A DNA stretch of 56,029 nucleotides, from NCBI GenBank assembly GCA_010672925.1, contig JAAHFP010000042.1, positions 1 to 56,029 of the forward strand, given 5' to 3'. Both the position numbers and the translations under genes were made by a program. Positions within the stretch are counted from its first letter, which is position 1. Every line of letters starts with the position of its first letter. The notes beneath the pieces are model-generated. The model ran no database searches and had not been told where the DNA came from. It saw only the letters and a list, made by a program, of their open reading frames with translations. Shown here piece after piece: positions 44,128 through 52,946 of this stretch. The stretch is from Symploca sp. SIO1C2 (GTDB lineage: Bacteria; Cyanobacteriota; Cyanobacteriia; Cyanobacteriales; Coleofasciculaceae).

Positions 44128-44158
44128 AATCTAAAATCTAAAATCTAAAATCTAAAAT
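44128..44158. repeat. AAATCTA heptamer array upstream of the hybrid kinase
   Basis: Four period-7 AAATCTA units end in AAATTTTATC. Same family as 4332-4366. Confidence 0.85.
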
Positions 44159-44222
44159 TTTATCACTGTTACCTAGGCCATAGCGTTATAGTGTGAGAGG
44201 ATATCACCTCAACCGCCTGATC

Positions 44223-45401
44223 ATGAATAATAACTCAACAGATGCAATTAAAGGCGATATTTTAGTGGTTGACGATCACCTCGAAAATGTCAACCTTCTC
44301 TTCACTATGCTGAGTGAGCATGGCTATGAAGTGCGTCAAGTGATTAATGGTAGACAGGCATTACAGACAGCGCAATACGACCCCCCTGACCTGATTTTAC
44401 TCGATATTCTGATGCCAGAAATGGATGGGTATGAAATCTGCCGAAAACTAAAAGCTTGCCCAGAAACCCAGCAGATTCCAGTAATTTTCTTGAGTGCTTT
44501 GGATGATGTCTGGGATAAGGTGAAAGCTTTTGACATTGGTGGAGTAGATTACATTACTAAGCCCTTCGATGTACCAGAGGTATTAGCAAGGGTCGAGCAT
44601 CAATTAACTATTGTACGCCAGCAAAGGCAGCTCACTGAGCAAAATATTCGCCTGCAACAGGAGATTCAGGAGCGTCAAATAATTCAACAGCAATTGCAAC
44701 AGTTGAATCAAGAACTGTTACGCTCCAATACTGATTTGGAACAATTCAATTTTATTGTCTCTCATGACTTGCGACAACCATTGACTAGTATCAATGCCAA
44801 TGCTCAGTTGTTAGCAATCAAATCTCACCGTTTTCTCGACGAGGACTCTAAACAATGTGTAACTCGTATCTTAGAGGGAACCAATCATATGGATCAACTC
44901 CTGCGGGATTTGTTTGCCTATGCCCGACTAGGAGGAACAGATACAAGCAAGTTTCAACCAACTGACTGCAATTTGGCGCTTAATCAAGCTCTAGACAATT
45001 TATACCAAGCAATTGAAAAAAGTCAAGCTATTATTAATCATGACCCTTTACCAACAATTAGAGCCGATCGCGTACAATTAGTAACCCTCTTTCAAAATAT
45101 TCTTAGCAATGCTATTAAATATTGCAGGGAAGAAGTACCTCAGGTCAATGTTTCAGTAAGGCAAACAGATACTGAGTACCTTTTTACAATTCAAGATAAT
45201 GGCATTGGTATCGAACCAGAAAGCTTGAAAACAATATTTAAGCTTTTCCAACGTTTGCACTCACTGCAAGATTATCCTGGTAGTGGTATTGGTCTTGCTA
45301 TCTGTAAGAAGATTGTTGAATGCCACGGAGGGCGTATTTGGGCTGATTCTTTGCCTAATGTTGGCAGTAAGTTTTATTTTACTATTCCCCAGTATAAGTA
45401 A
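44223..45401 (+). CDS. Response regulator-histidine kinase (REC-HisKA-HATPase)
   Basis: 392 residues from the ATG at 44223; a GTG at 44193 would add ten. The N-terminal receiver domain (about 14-130) has the DD pair in ILVVDDH, the phospho-acceptor Asp in LILLDILMPEMDGYE and the Lys in ITKPFDVPE. A coiled-coil linker (about 130-175) leads to a HisKA domain with the phospho-histidine in FIVSHDLRQPLTS and an HATPase domain (NAIKYC, DNGIGIEP, GSGIGLAICKK). No membrane segment, so cytoplasmic. The input is unknown. The TAA stop is inside an AATAAGT heptamer array. Confidence 0.94.
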   Translation: MNNNSTDAIKGDILVVDDHLENVNLLFTMLSEHGYEVRQVINGRQALQTAQYDPPDLILLDILMPEMDGYEICRKLKACPETQQIPVIFLSALDDVWDKVKAFDIGGVDYITKPFDVPEVLARVEHQLTIVRQQRQLTEQNIRLQQEIQERQIIQQQLQQLNQELLRSNTDLEQFNFIVSHDLRQPLTSINANAQLLAIKSHRFLDEDSKQCVTRILEGTNHMDQLLRDLFAYARLGGTDTSKFQPTDCNLALNQALDNLYQAIEKSQAIINHDPLPTIRADRVQLVTLFQNILSNAIKYCREEVPQVNVSVRQTDTEYLFTIQDNGIGIEPESLKTIFKLFQRLHSLQDYPGSGIGLAICKKIVECHGGRIWADSLPNVGSKFYFTIPQYK

Positions 45402-45417
45402 TAAGTAATAAGTAAGA
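45392..45417. repeat. AATAAGT heptamer array containing the kinase stop
   Basis: Three period-7 units overlap the end of the gene (TAA at 45399-45401). Confidence 0.85.
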
Positions 45418-45896
45418 ATCTACTTTCATCACCTAGTGGTGAAATTTTTATAGGGACTGCCTCGGAGCCTCCTGTTACCCCAGCTCCCTCAGCTCCTCAG
45501 TTCCCTCAGCTTCAAGCGCTTTTCACCTTAAGTTGATACCAATGGGGTGGGTTCCAATACTGCTCGGTTAAGCTCCAATTTTTCTCCCCCAGCTCCCTCA
45601 GCTCCCTCAGCTCCCTAAACCGATAACTTCTCTTAACCGAGCAGTATTGGGGTGAGTTCCTCCTGCCTTTAGAAAAAATAGTTGACATTATATATCAATA
45701 ATTCCATCTTTCCTGAGAAAACTTCTTGTTAGTTGTTGCTGCAAATATTTGTTAGTTATAGATGCAGATATAAGTAGGCAAAATCTATCGTTGATATCAC
45801 ATTAAAAAATAAATTATCGAAGGTAGAATTATTGTTTAATGTGTGCTAAAACAAATTAAGTGCCTGTTATTAAACATAAATTTAGAGGAAAATACG
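45418..45896. other. Intergenic region upstream of dps with repeats
   Basis: About 480 bp without a gene. It contains 9-mer (AGCTCCCTC) units at about 45480-45515 and 45590-45616, the inverted-repeat element 45554-45650 and an AT-rich dps promoter region (about 45660-45890). AGAGG lies before the dps ATG. Confidence 0.65.
45554..45650. mobile_element. MITE-like element with perfect 19-bp inverted ends
   Basis: CCAATACTGCTCGGTTAAG (45554-45572) is repeated as its exact complement at 45632-45650. Between them lie 9-mer AGCTCCCTC units. It may be a small transposon remnant that was invaded by the 9-mer, or a hairpin-type repeat. Confidence 0.7.
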
Positions 45897-46433
45897 ATGT
45901 CAGCAACTCAAACCTTAGTACAGCCATTCGGTCAAATCGCTGATAATCCCGTATTGCTAGAACGCTCCACTACTGAGCCAGTTTGTGAGGGATTGAATGA
46001 AGCTCTAGCTAGCTTCCAAGCACTGTATTTGCAGTACCAGAAGCATCATTTTGTAGTAGAAGGAGCTGAATTTTATTCCGTCCATCAGTTCTTTCAAGAT
46101 AGCTACACAGCAGTTCAAGGACATGTCCATGATCTTGCGGAACGCTTGAATGGACTAGGTGGTGTACCTGCAGCTAGCTTCACTAAATTAGCAGAATTAT
46201 GCTGCTTTACTCCCGAATCAGATGGCGCTTATTCTTGTCGCCAGATGATAGAACATGACTTACAAGCTGAGCAAGGACTTATTTCCCTACTACGTCGCCA
46301 AGCTTCTCAAGCAGAAAGTTTAGGCGATCGCGCTACCAGATACTTGTACGAACAAATTTTGTTGCAGACGGAAGAACGAGCCTATCATTTGGCACATTTC
46401 TTGGCTCCTGATACTCTGGTAGTCAACCGATAA
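45897..46433 (+). CDS. dps: Dps-family ferritin-like protein, His-type ferroxidase centre
   Basis: 178 residues from the ATG at 45897, with AGAGG upstream; a GTG at 45843 is less likely. It forms a 12-mer that oxidises and stores iron and protects DNA from peroxide. Aligned by eye to E. coli numbering, His51, His63 and Glu82 are present, but Asp67 is Gln67 and Asp78 is His78 ([17 protein letters not shown]...HVHDLAERL). Three-histidine centres are known from cyanobacterial Dps such as the Thermosynechococcus DpsA. An extended N-terminus of about 28 residues precedes the core. Confidence 0.93.
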   Translation: MSATQTLVQPFGQIADNPVLLERSTTEPVCEGLNEALASFQALYLQYQKHHFVVEGAEFYSVHQFFQDSYTAVQGHVHDLAERLNGLGGVPAASFTKLAELCCFTPESDGAYSCRQMIEHDLQAEQGLISLLRRQASQAESLGDRATRYLYEQILLQTEERAYHLAHFLAPDTLVVNR

Positions 46434-46484
46434 AGGGTGTGGGGTGTAGGGAAAAAAGAAGATCTTCGCAAAAGTTGATGGCAC

Positions 46485-46523
46485 TATTCCCTATTCCCTA
46501 TTCCCTATTCCCCATTCCCCATT
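46485..46523. repeat. TTCCCTA/TTCCCCA heptamer array, entering the DUF815 gene
   Basis: Period-7 units contain the DUF815 stop (46505-46507) and encode its C-terminal MGNGE. Confidence 0.9.
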
Positions 46524-47824
46524 CTTTTATTAGCTAAATCCGCCTGTAAAAAGTCAATAAACTGCCTTGCAGTACGTCCAGAACGCCCATTGTGACGGGT
46601 CGCCCATTGCAAAGCTTGATATTCTAATTCTTCTTGGTTGATAGCGATTTCCTTGAGTTGAGCTAAATGGCGAATCATCTTTAAATAAGTATCTTGGTTA
46701 GCAGGTTCAAAGGTGAGGGTTAAGCCAAAACGATCGCTAAATGAGAGTTTTTCTTGCATTGTATCCCAGGCATTCACTTCATCCTGATCACTAGGACGGG
46801 GGCGATCCGCAAAAAATTCTCGCACCAAGTGCCTTCGGTTAGAAGTGGCATAAACTACTACATTAGAAGGACGAGCAGTAATATTCCCTTCTAACACAAC
46901 TTTCAAGGCTTTGAAGGTATCATCATCTTCCTCAAAGGAAAGGTCATCTACAAAAATGATGAATTTTTGTGGTACATCTCGCAGTTGTTCTACAATTGTT
47001 GGTAGAACTTGCAAATCAGATTTAGCAACTTCAACGATCCTGAGACCGCGATCGCGATATTTTGCTAGTAAACCTTTGACTAGAGAAGACTTTCCAGAAC
47101 CACGACTACCGTAAAGGAGAACGTGTAAAGCAGGGTGACCAGCCAGTAAAAATTCTGTATTTTTGATTAAAGTCGCCTTTTGGGACTCATAACCTACTAA
47201 TTCCTTCAACTGTGTAGAGTCAGGATGAGTAATTCCCACTAGTTGAGTTGAATGCCAGCGTAAAGCCTGATATTGAGCAAACAAGCCTGTGCCATATTTG
47301 TGGTAGTAAGCCGCTAAATCCTCTACTGCCTCTCCCCAGTTATCTAGCTGTTGCAGTTGACTACTCATGGAAGCAAAGGCTGGTTCCTCCTGCTGGGACT
47401 CTTGATGCCAAGGAATTGGGTCAGTAGAGCATTCAGATGCGACTTGCACCCAATAATACAATTGTTCGCCGGTGCATTGGTAAAGACCTTGCAAAGCTTG
47501 CAAGTCATGTTGTGCGGCGGCAGTCAAGGTAGGAGATAAGTTCTCTACTGATGTCAGTTGAGCTTGTTTGGAAAAAGGATTATCATCTAGGAGAATTTGC
47601 CTAAGCAGGTAATTTTGCCAAGTTTGACCCTCTGCCGCTAAAGCTTTAAACCAGCTACCGTAAGCTTGGAGGCAATTGAGTCCATCAGGATCACTATGAC
47701 GAATTGTTTGCAGTAGGTTAACAAAAGCAGTACCAACAGAGTCACCGAGAACATTTTGATAAAGTAACAGGGATGCTGCTTGGCGTTGGAGTAGTTGAAT
47801 AGAAGCAGTAGTTGGAGTAGTCAT
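46505..47824 (-). CDS. DUF815-family AAA+ ATPase
   Basis: 439 residues. Walker A GSRGSGKS (239-246), Walker B KFIIFVDDLSF (about 287-297), sensor-1 NVVVYATSNRRHLVREF and sensor-2-like NGRSGRTARQFIDFL mark the DUF815 predicted-ATPase family. The N-terminal 200 residues are helical. The role is unknown; family members are soluble. The end (RMGNGE, TAG) is encoded by a heptamer array. The 28-bp tandem array lies directly upstream, where its promoter would be expected. Confidence 0.9.
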   Translation of the reverse strand: MTTPTTASIQLLQRQAASLLLYQNVLGDSVGTAFVNLLQTIRHSDPDGLNCLQAYGSWFKALAAEGQTWQNYLLRQILLDDNPFSKQAQLTSVENLSPTLTAAAQHDLQALQGLYQCTGEQLYYWVQVASECSTDPIPWHQESQQEEPAFASMSSQLQQLDNWGEAVEDLAAYYHKYGTGLFAQYQALRWHSTQLVGITHPDSTQLKELVGYESQKATLIKNTEFLLAGHPALHVLLYGSRGSGKSSLVKGLLAKYRDRGLRIVEVAKSDLQVLPTIVEQLRDVPQKFIIFVDDLSFEEDDDTFKALKVVLEGNITARPSNVVVYATSNRRHLVREFFADRPRPSDQDEVNAWDTMQEKLSFSDRFGLTLTFEPANQDTYLKMIRHLAQLKEIAINQEELEYQALQWATRHNGRSGRTARQFIDFLQADLANKRMGNGE

Positions 47825-47846
47825 TCAGAACAATAGAAACAAACTC

Positions 47847-48165
47847 AATTGTGGAACTGGCATCCTGCCAGTAAAATTGTGGAACTGGCATCCTGCCAGT
47901 AAAATTGTGGAATTGTCATCCTGCCAGTAAAATTGTGGAACTGTCATCCTGCCAGTAAAATTGTGGAACTGGCATCCTGTCAGTAAAATTGTGGAACTGG
48001 CATCCTGCCAGTAAGATTGTGGAATTGTCATCCTGCCAGTAAAATTGTGGAACTGGCATCCTGCCAGTAAAATTGTGGAACTGGCATCCTGCCAGTAAAA
48101 TTGTGGAACTGGCATCCTGCCAGTAAAATTGTGGAATTGTCATCCTGCCAGTAAAATTGTGATCG
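47847..48165. repeat. 28-bp tandem array, eleven units plus a partial, each with a palindrome
   Basis: Units repeat with an exact 28-bp period (checked at 47847, 47875, 47903 and 48155). Each contains ACTGGCATCCTGCCAGT or the variant with TTGTCATCCTGCCAG. There are no spacers. The unit resembles the dispersed palindrome AACAGGCATCTTGCCTGT (20210, 48204, 50279). It starts about 23 bp upstream of the DUF815 start. It can be read in several frames but these are not genes. Confidence 0.93.
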
Positions 48166-48252
48166 GACATCTGGAGTGTTTGCGATCGCTCCTACAACTA
48201 TGACAGGCAAGATGCCTGTTCCACAATGTTGCTCCTCTCAGGTTTTTGTTGA

Positions 48253-48321
48253 CATACATTAAGAAATTTACCCGATTTTCCTGCCCTAACTGCATAACTC
48301 GATTTTTGCATCCCTATTTAC
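48253..48321 (+). promoter_or_regulatory. Conserved upstream element of RTX gene 1
   Basis: A roughly 70-bp segment with TTAAGAAATTTACCCGATTT and then ACTGCATAACT(C/T)GATTTTTGCA and CCCTATTTA(C/T). It ends 50 bp before the ATG. Near-identical copies precede RTX gene 2 and, in degenerate form, the sigma-like gene. Confidence 0.6.
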
Positions 48322-48371
48322 TTGATGTGGAGGCCAAAACTCGACAACTGTAGATTATTAGGACAACCATT

Positions 48372-50120
48372 ATGAATCGCAATTTGCCCACCATTATTAA
48401 TGGTACTGCTGGGGATGACATCCTGGAAGGCACTCCAGGTATTGATAAAATTGTTGGTTTCGGAGGTAACGATATACTCCTAGGCAATGAGGGACATGAT
48501 TTTCTGTTTGGCAATGGGGGAAATGATACCCTCTTTGGTGGTGAGGGAGATGATTTTCTGTTGGGAGGTGTAGGAGAAGACAGCCTCTACGGAGATGATG
48601 GCAGTGATAACCTTAATGGCGGTGAAGGAGATGATCGTCTTTTTGGCGGTGATGGTAGTGATACCCTGGTTGGCGGTGAAGGGAATGATAATTTCATTGG
48701 TGGTACTGGTGCAGATTACTTCGATGGTGGTGAAGGACGTGATACCGTTGACTTCAGGACTGAGGGATTTGCTGTTACTGCGGACTTAAGTCAAAGTCGT
48801 GCCACTTATATTAATGATGCGGTCGTAGAAGTTGTTGAAACTTTGATTAATATTGAGCGCTTAGTTGGCACTGCTTTTGATGATACCCTGATTGGTGATG
48901 CAGAAAGTAACACTCTTATTGGTGTTGGCGGTAATGATATCCTGATTGGTGGTGCTAACAATGATCGCTTGCTGGGTGGTGCTGGTGCAGATTACTTCGA
49001 CGGTGGAGAAGGTAATGACATTGTTGAATTTCGAGAAAACTTTGCCATCACTGCTGACTTGAGTCAAGGTCGTGCTACTTATATTAATGATGCTGGGGTA
49101 GAAGTTGTTGAAACTTTGATTAATATTGAGCGCTTAGTAGGCACTGCTTTTGATGATACGCTAATTGGCGATAGCGCTGATAATACCTTACATGGAGAAG
49201 GTGGCAATGACATTCTCCTTGGTGGTGAGGGAAATGACATTCTTCTTGGTGGTACTGGTGTAGATTACTTTGATGGTGGTGAGGGAAGTGATACCGTTGA
49301 CTTCAGTAATGGGGAATTTGCTATTATCGGTGATTTAATTCAAAGTAGTGCTACTTATATTGATGATACGGGAGTAGAAGTAGTCGAAACTTGGCTTAAT
49401 ATTGAAAACTTAGTTGGCACAGCTTTTGATGATCAGTTAATTGGTGATGCCGGTGACAATACTTTAGATGGTGAAAATGGCAATGATACCATTCTTGGTA
49501 ATGAGGGAAATGATCATCTTATTGGTGGTACTGGGATAGATTACTTCGATGGTGGAGAGGGACGTGATACTGTTGACTTCCGCACTGAGGAGTTTGCGAT
49601 TAATGCTGACTTGAGTCAAAGTCGTGCTACTTATATTAATGATGAGGTCGTGGAAGTTATTGAAACTCTGATTAATATTGAGCGCTTAATCGGCACAGCT
49701 TTCGATGATACCCTGATTGGTGATGTAGAAAATAACAGCCTTACTGGTGCTGATGGTAATGATATCCTGATTGGTGGTGCTGGTAACGATCGCCTTTTTG
49801 GTGGTATTGGTGCAGATATCTTTGGCTTCTCCTCTCCCAACCAAGGAATTGATACCATTACTGACTTTAACTCCGCCCAAGGAGACCTAATTCAAGTACT
49901 TGGCAGTGGTTTTGGTGGCGGACTTACGGGAGGTGTGCTGGATTCAGACCAGTTTACCATCGGTTCCGCTGCTACTCAGGCAAGCGATCGCTTTATCTAT
50001 AACGATAACACCGGTGCTTTGTTCTTTGACCCTGATGGTACAGGTGCTGTGGCACAAATCCAGTTTGCTCAACTCTCTGGTGGTGTTGCTTTAACCAATA
50101 ATGACATTTTTGTTGTTTAA
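48372..50120 (+). CDS. RTX calcium-binding repeat protein (type I secreted), copy 1
   Basis: 582 residues. It starts [16 protein letters not shown] with no Sec signal. It has many GGxGxDxLx nonapeptide motifs (such as [11 protein letters not shown]) that bind Ca2+ in parallel beta-rolls, alternating with a repeated module ([16 protein letters not shown]...[21 protein letters not shown]). The C-terminal about 100 residues ([19 protein letters not shown]...) form a domain typical of type I secreted RTX proteins. No enzymatic domain is seen, so it is likely an S-layer, adhesion or matrix protein. Close paralogue of the next gene. Confidence 0.9.
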   Translation: MNRNLPTIINGTAGDDILEGTPGIDKIVGFGGNDILLGNEGHDFLFGNGGNDTLFGGEGDDFLLGGVGEDSLYGDDGSDNLNGGEGDDRLFGGDGSDTLVGGEGNDNFIGGTGADYFDGGEGRDTVDFRTEGFAVTADLSQSRATYINDAVVEVVETLINIERLVGTAFDDTLIGDAESNTLIGVGGNDILIGGANNDRLLGGAGADYFDGGEGNDIVEFRENFAITADLSQGRATYINDAGVEVVETLINIERLVGTAFDDTLIGDSADNTLHGEGGNDILLGGEGNDILLGGTGVDYFDGGEGSDTVDFSNGEFAIIGDLIQSSATYIDDTGVEVVETWLNIENLVGTAFDDQLIGDAGDNTLDGENGNDTILGNEGNDHLIGGTGIDYFDGGEGRDTVDFRTEEFAINADLSQSRATYINDEVVEVIETLINIERLIGTAFDDTLIGDVENNSLTGADGNDILIGGAGNDRLFGGIGADIFGFSSPNQGIDTITDFNSAQGDLIQVLGSGFGGGLTGGVLDSDQFTIGSAATQASDRFIYNDNTGALFFDPDGTGAVAQIQFAQLSGGVALTNNDIFVV

Positions 50121-50463
50121 TGCCGGTGATTAACCCGGTAGATACCCGCTGAGGGCGTATGCAATACGCCCCTACGATTGTGGTGTAGGGATGTGGAAAA
50201 ACCGGTTTCTTCTCCCCCGACAGTAGGGGCGCAATGCTTGCGCCCTCAATACTTGTCCCCTCTTAGTTCCTACAATTATGACAGGCAAGATGCGAAGTTC
50301 CACAATGGTTCGCCTCCCAGGTTTTTGTTGAGATATATTAAGAAATTTACCCGATTTTCCTACCCTAACTGCATAACTTGATTTTTGCATCCCTATTTAC
50401 TTTGTAGGGAGGTCAAAAGCCTCTAGCAAAACTCGACAACTGTAGATTATCAGGAGAGCCATT
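50121..50463. promoter_or_regulatory. Region between the RTX genes: palindromes and a duplicated promoter region
   Basis: It holds the palindromes GGGCGTAT-GCA-ATACGCCC (about 50155-50173) and GGGCGCAA-TGC-TTGCGCCC (about 50226-50244), which may act as terminators. A copy of the upstream element (about 50331-50400) precedes RTX gene 2 by 63 bp. The preceding 100 bp also match the region before gene 1, so the duplication included the promoter. Confidence 0.65.
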
Positions 50464-52755
50464 ATGAATCGTAATTTGCCCACCATTATCAATGGTACTG
50501 CTGGGGATGACAGTCTGGAAGGGACTTCCGGTATTGATAAAATTGTTGGTTTCGGAGGTAATGATATACTCCAAGGCAACGAGGGACATGATTTTCTGTT
50601 TGGCGATGCGGGAAATGATACCCTCTTTGGTGGTGAGGGAGATGATTTTCTGTTGGGAGGTATAGGAGAGGATAGCCTCAACGGGGATGGTGGCAGTGAT
50701 AACCTTAATGGCGGAGAAGGGAATGATCAGCTTTTTGGGGGTGATGGTAGTGATACCCTCTTTGGCGGTGCTGGTAATGATCAGCTTTATGGTGGTACTG
50801 GTGCAGATTATTTCAATGCTGGTGAAGGTAATGACATTGTTTACTTTCGAGGAGAAAACTTTGCCATCACTGCTGACTTGAGTCAAGGTCGTGCTACTTA
50901 TCTCAATGATGCAGGAGAGGAAGTTGTTGATACCTTGATCAATGTTGAACGCCTCTTTGGTACTACCTTAGATGATCAGTTAATTGGTGATGCTGGTAAT
51001 AATGATCTTCATGGAAGTGATGGTAATGATACTCTGATTGGAGGAGAAGGGAGAGATCGCTTATTTGGTGGTACTGGAGTAGATTACTTCGATGGTGGTG
51101 AAGGCAATGACATTGTTTACTTTCGAGGAGAAAAATTTGCTGTTACTGCTGATTTAACTCAAGGTCGTGCTACTTATATCAATGATGCAGGAGTGGAAGT
51201 TGTTGAAACCCTAATCAATGTTGAACGCCTCTTTGGTACTACCTTAGATGATCAGTTAATTGGTGATGCTGGTAATAATGATCTTCATGGAAGTGATGGT
51301 AATGATATTCTGATTGGAGGAGAAGGAAACGATCGCTTATTTGGTGGTACTGGTGTAGATTACTTTGATGGTGGTGAAGGTAACGACATTGTTTATTTTG
51401 AAGAAAACTCTGCTGTTACTGCTGACTTGAGTCAAGGTCGTGCTACTTATATTAATGATGCTGGAATAGAAGTTGTTGAAACCCTGATCAATATTGAGCG
51501 CTTAGTAGGCACTGCTTTCGATGATCAGTTGATTGGTGATGCCGGTAATAATGATCTTCATGGAATCGATGGTAATGATATTCTGATTGGAGGAGAAGGG
51601 AACGATCGCTTATTTGGTGGTACTGGGGTAGATTACTTCGATGGTGGTGAAGGTAATGACCTTGTTTATTTTGAAGAAAACTCTGCTGTTACTGCTGATT
51701 TGAGTCAAGGTCGTGCTACTTATATTAATGATGCTGGAATAGAAGTTGTTGAAACCCTGATCAATATTGAGCGCTTAGTAGGCACTGCTTTCGATGATCA
51801 GTTGATTGGTGATGCTGGTAATAATGATCTTCATGGAATCGATGGTAATGATATTCTGATTGGAGGAGAAGGGAACGATCGCTTATTTGGTGGTACTGGG
51901 GTAGATTACTTCGATGGTGGTGAAGGTAATGACCTTGTTTATTTTGAAGAAAACTCTGCTGTTACTGCTGATTTGAGTCAAGGTCGTGCTACTTATATTA
52001 ATGATGCTGGAATAGAAGTTGTTGAAACCCTGATCAATATTGAGCGCTTAGTAGGCACTGCTTTCGATGATCAGTTGATTGGTGATGCTGGTAATAATGA
52101 TCTTCATGGAATCGATGGTAATGATATTCTGATTGGAGGAGAAGGGAACGATCGCTTATTTGGTGGTACTGGGGTAGATTACTTCGATGGTGGTGAAGGT
52201 AATGACCTTGTTTATTTTGAAGAAAACTCTGCTGTTACTGCTGATTTGAGTCAAGGTCGTGCTACTTATATTAATGATGCTGGGGTGGAAGTTGTTGAAA
52301 CCCTGATCAATATTGAGCGCTTAGTAGGCACTGCTTTCGATGATCAATTAATTGGTGATGTTGGTGATAATGATCTTCACGGAAGCGATGGTAATGATAC
52401 TCTCCTTGGTGGCGCTGGTGATGATTTACTCGAAGGTGGTATTGGTGCAGATATCTTTGGTTTCTCTTCCCCCAACCAAGGAATCGATACTATCACTGAC
52501 TTTAACTCTACCCAAGGAGACCTAATTCAAATATCTGCCAATGGCTTTGGTGGTGGACTAACTATCGGTACATTGGATATCGACCAGTTTACCATCGGTT
52601 CCGCTGCTACTCAGGCAAGCGATCGCTTTATCTATAACGATACCACCGGTGCTTTGTTCTTCGACCCCGATGGTACAGGTGCTTTGGCACAAATCCAGTT
52701 TGCTCAACTCTCCGGTGGTGCTGCTTTAACCAATAATGACATTCTCGTTGTCTAA
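50464..52755 (+). CDS. RTX calcium-binding repeat protein (type I secreted), copy 2
   Basis: 763 residues, same start ([16 protein letters not shown]) and C-terminal domain as copy 1. It is longer because of extra 91-residue modules, each with [46 protein letters not shown] and [11 protein letters not shown]. Four modules (from 51358) are close to identical, with period 273 bp. No signal peptide or catalytic domain is visible. Expected to be exported by a type I system, which is not in the window. Confidence 0.9.
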   Translation: MNRNLPTIINGTAGDDSLEGTSGIDKIVGFGGNDILQGNEGHDFLFGDAGNDTLFGGEGDDFLLGGIGEDSLNGDGGSDNLNGGEGNDQLFGGDGSDTLFGGAGNDQLYGGTGADYFNAGEGNDIVYFRGENFAITADLSQGRATYLNDAGEEVVDTLINVERLFGTTLDDQLIGDAGNNDLHGSDGNDTLIGGEGRDRLFGGTGVDYFDGGEGNDIVYFRGEKFAVTADLTQGRATYINDAGVEVVETLINVERLFGTTLDDQLIGDAGNNDLHGSDGNDILIGGEGNDRLFGGTGVDYFDGGEGNDIVYFEENSAVTADLSQGRATYINDAGIEVVETLINIERLVGTAFDDQLIGDAGNNDLHGIDGNDILIGGEGNDRLFGGTGVDYFDGGEGNDLVYFEENSAVTADLSQGRATYINDAGIEVVETLINIERLVGTAFDDQLIGDAGNNDLHGIDGNDILIGGEGNDRLFGGTGVDYFDGGEGNDLVYFEENSAVTADLSQGRATYINDAGIEVVETLINIERLVGTAFDDQLIGDAGNNDLHGIDGNDILIGGEGNDRLFGGTGVDYFDGGEGNDLVYFEENSAVTADLSQGRATYINDAGVEVVETLINIERLVGTAFDDQLIGDVGDNDLHGSDGNDTLLGGAGDDLLEGGIGADIFGFSSPNQGIDTITDFNSTQGDLIQISANGFGGGLTIGTLDIDQFTIGSAATQASDRFIYNDTTGALFFDPDGTGALAQIQFAQLSGGAALTNNDILVV
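51358..52449 (+). repeat. Four 273-bp tandem repeats inside RTX gene 2
   Basis: GATTACTT(C/T)GATGGTGGTG recurs at 51358, 51631, 51904 and 52177, exactly 273 bp (91 codons) apart. Units 2 and 3 look nearly identical base for base. The previous module starts at 51082 (276 bp). This points to recent tandem duplication. The copy number may vary between strains and be collapsed in assemblies. Confidence 0.92.
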
Positions 52756-52758
52756 CCC

Positions 52759-52788
52759 TGTAGAGACGCGCCATGGCGCGTCTCTACA
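52759..52788. terminator. Perfect 30-bp palindrome after RTX gene 2
   Basis: Arms TGTAGAGACGCGCCA and its exact complement meet without a loop. It is a known type of dispersed cyanobacterial palindrome and could terminate RTX transcription. Confidence 0.55.
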
Positions 52789-52859
52789 ATTCCCCTCCTG
52801 GGAGGGGTTAGGGGTGGGTTACTCGAGGGTTACTAGCAGGTTAAAATGTTGCATTTTGT

Positions 52860-52910
52860 AAAGAAAATACCAGACCAACTGCATAACTTCCGATTTGCAA
52901 CCCTATTTAT
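52860..52910 (+). promoter_or_regulatory. Degenerate copy of the RTX upstream element before the sigma-like gene
   Basis: ACTGCATAACTTCCGATTTGCA followed by CCCTATTTAT (52878-52910) matches the elements at 48289 and 50368 with a few changes. It ends 36 bp before the start codon of the next gene. Confidence 0.5.
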
Positions 52911-52946
52911 CTAATAGAAGTAATAGTAGAAAACTAAGGTTCTACC

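Noticed and set aside
47847-48165. CRISPR array
   Set aside because: Units are contiguous with no unique spacers, the unit is palindromic, and no cas genes are present.
47825-48210. ORFs of 60-96 codons in the 28-bp array
   Set aside because: The three frames give the same 28-residue repeat shifted. They are a by-product of the tandem array.
48595-50886. ORFs on either strand inside the RTX genes
   Set aside because: Shadows of GGxGxD repeats in other frames. The plus-strand RTX frames have clear domain content.
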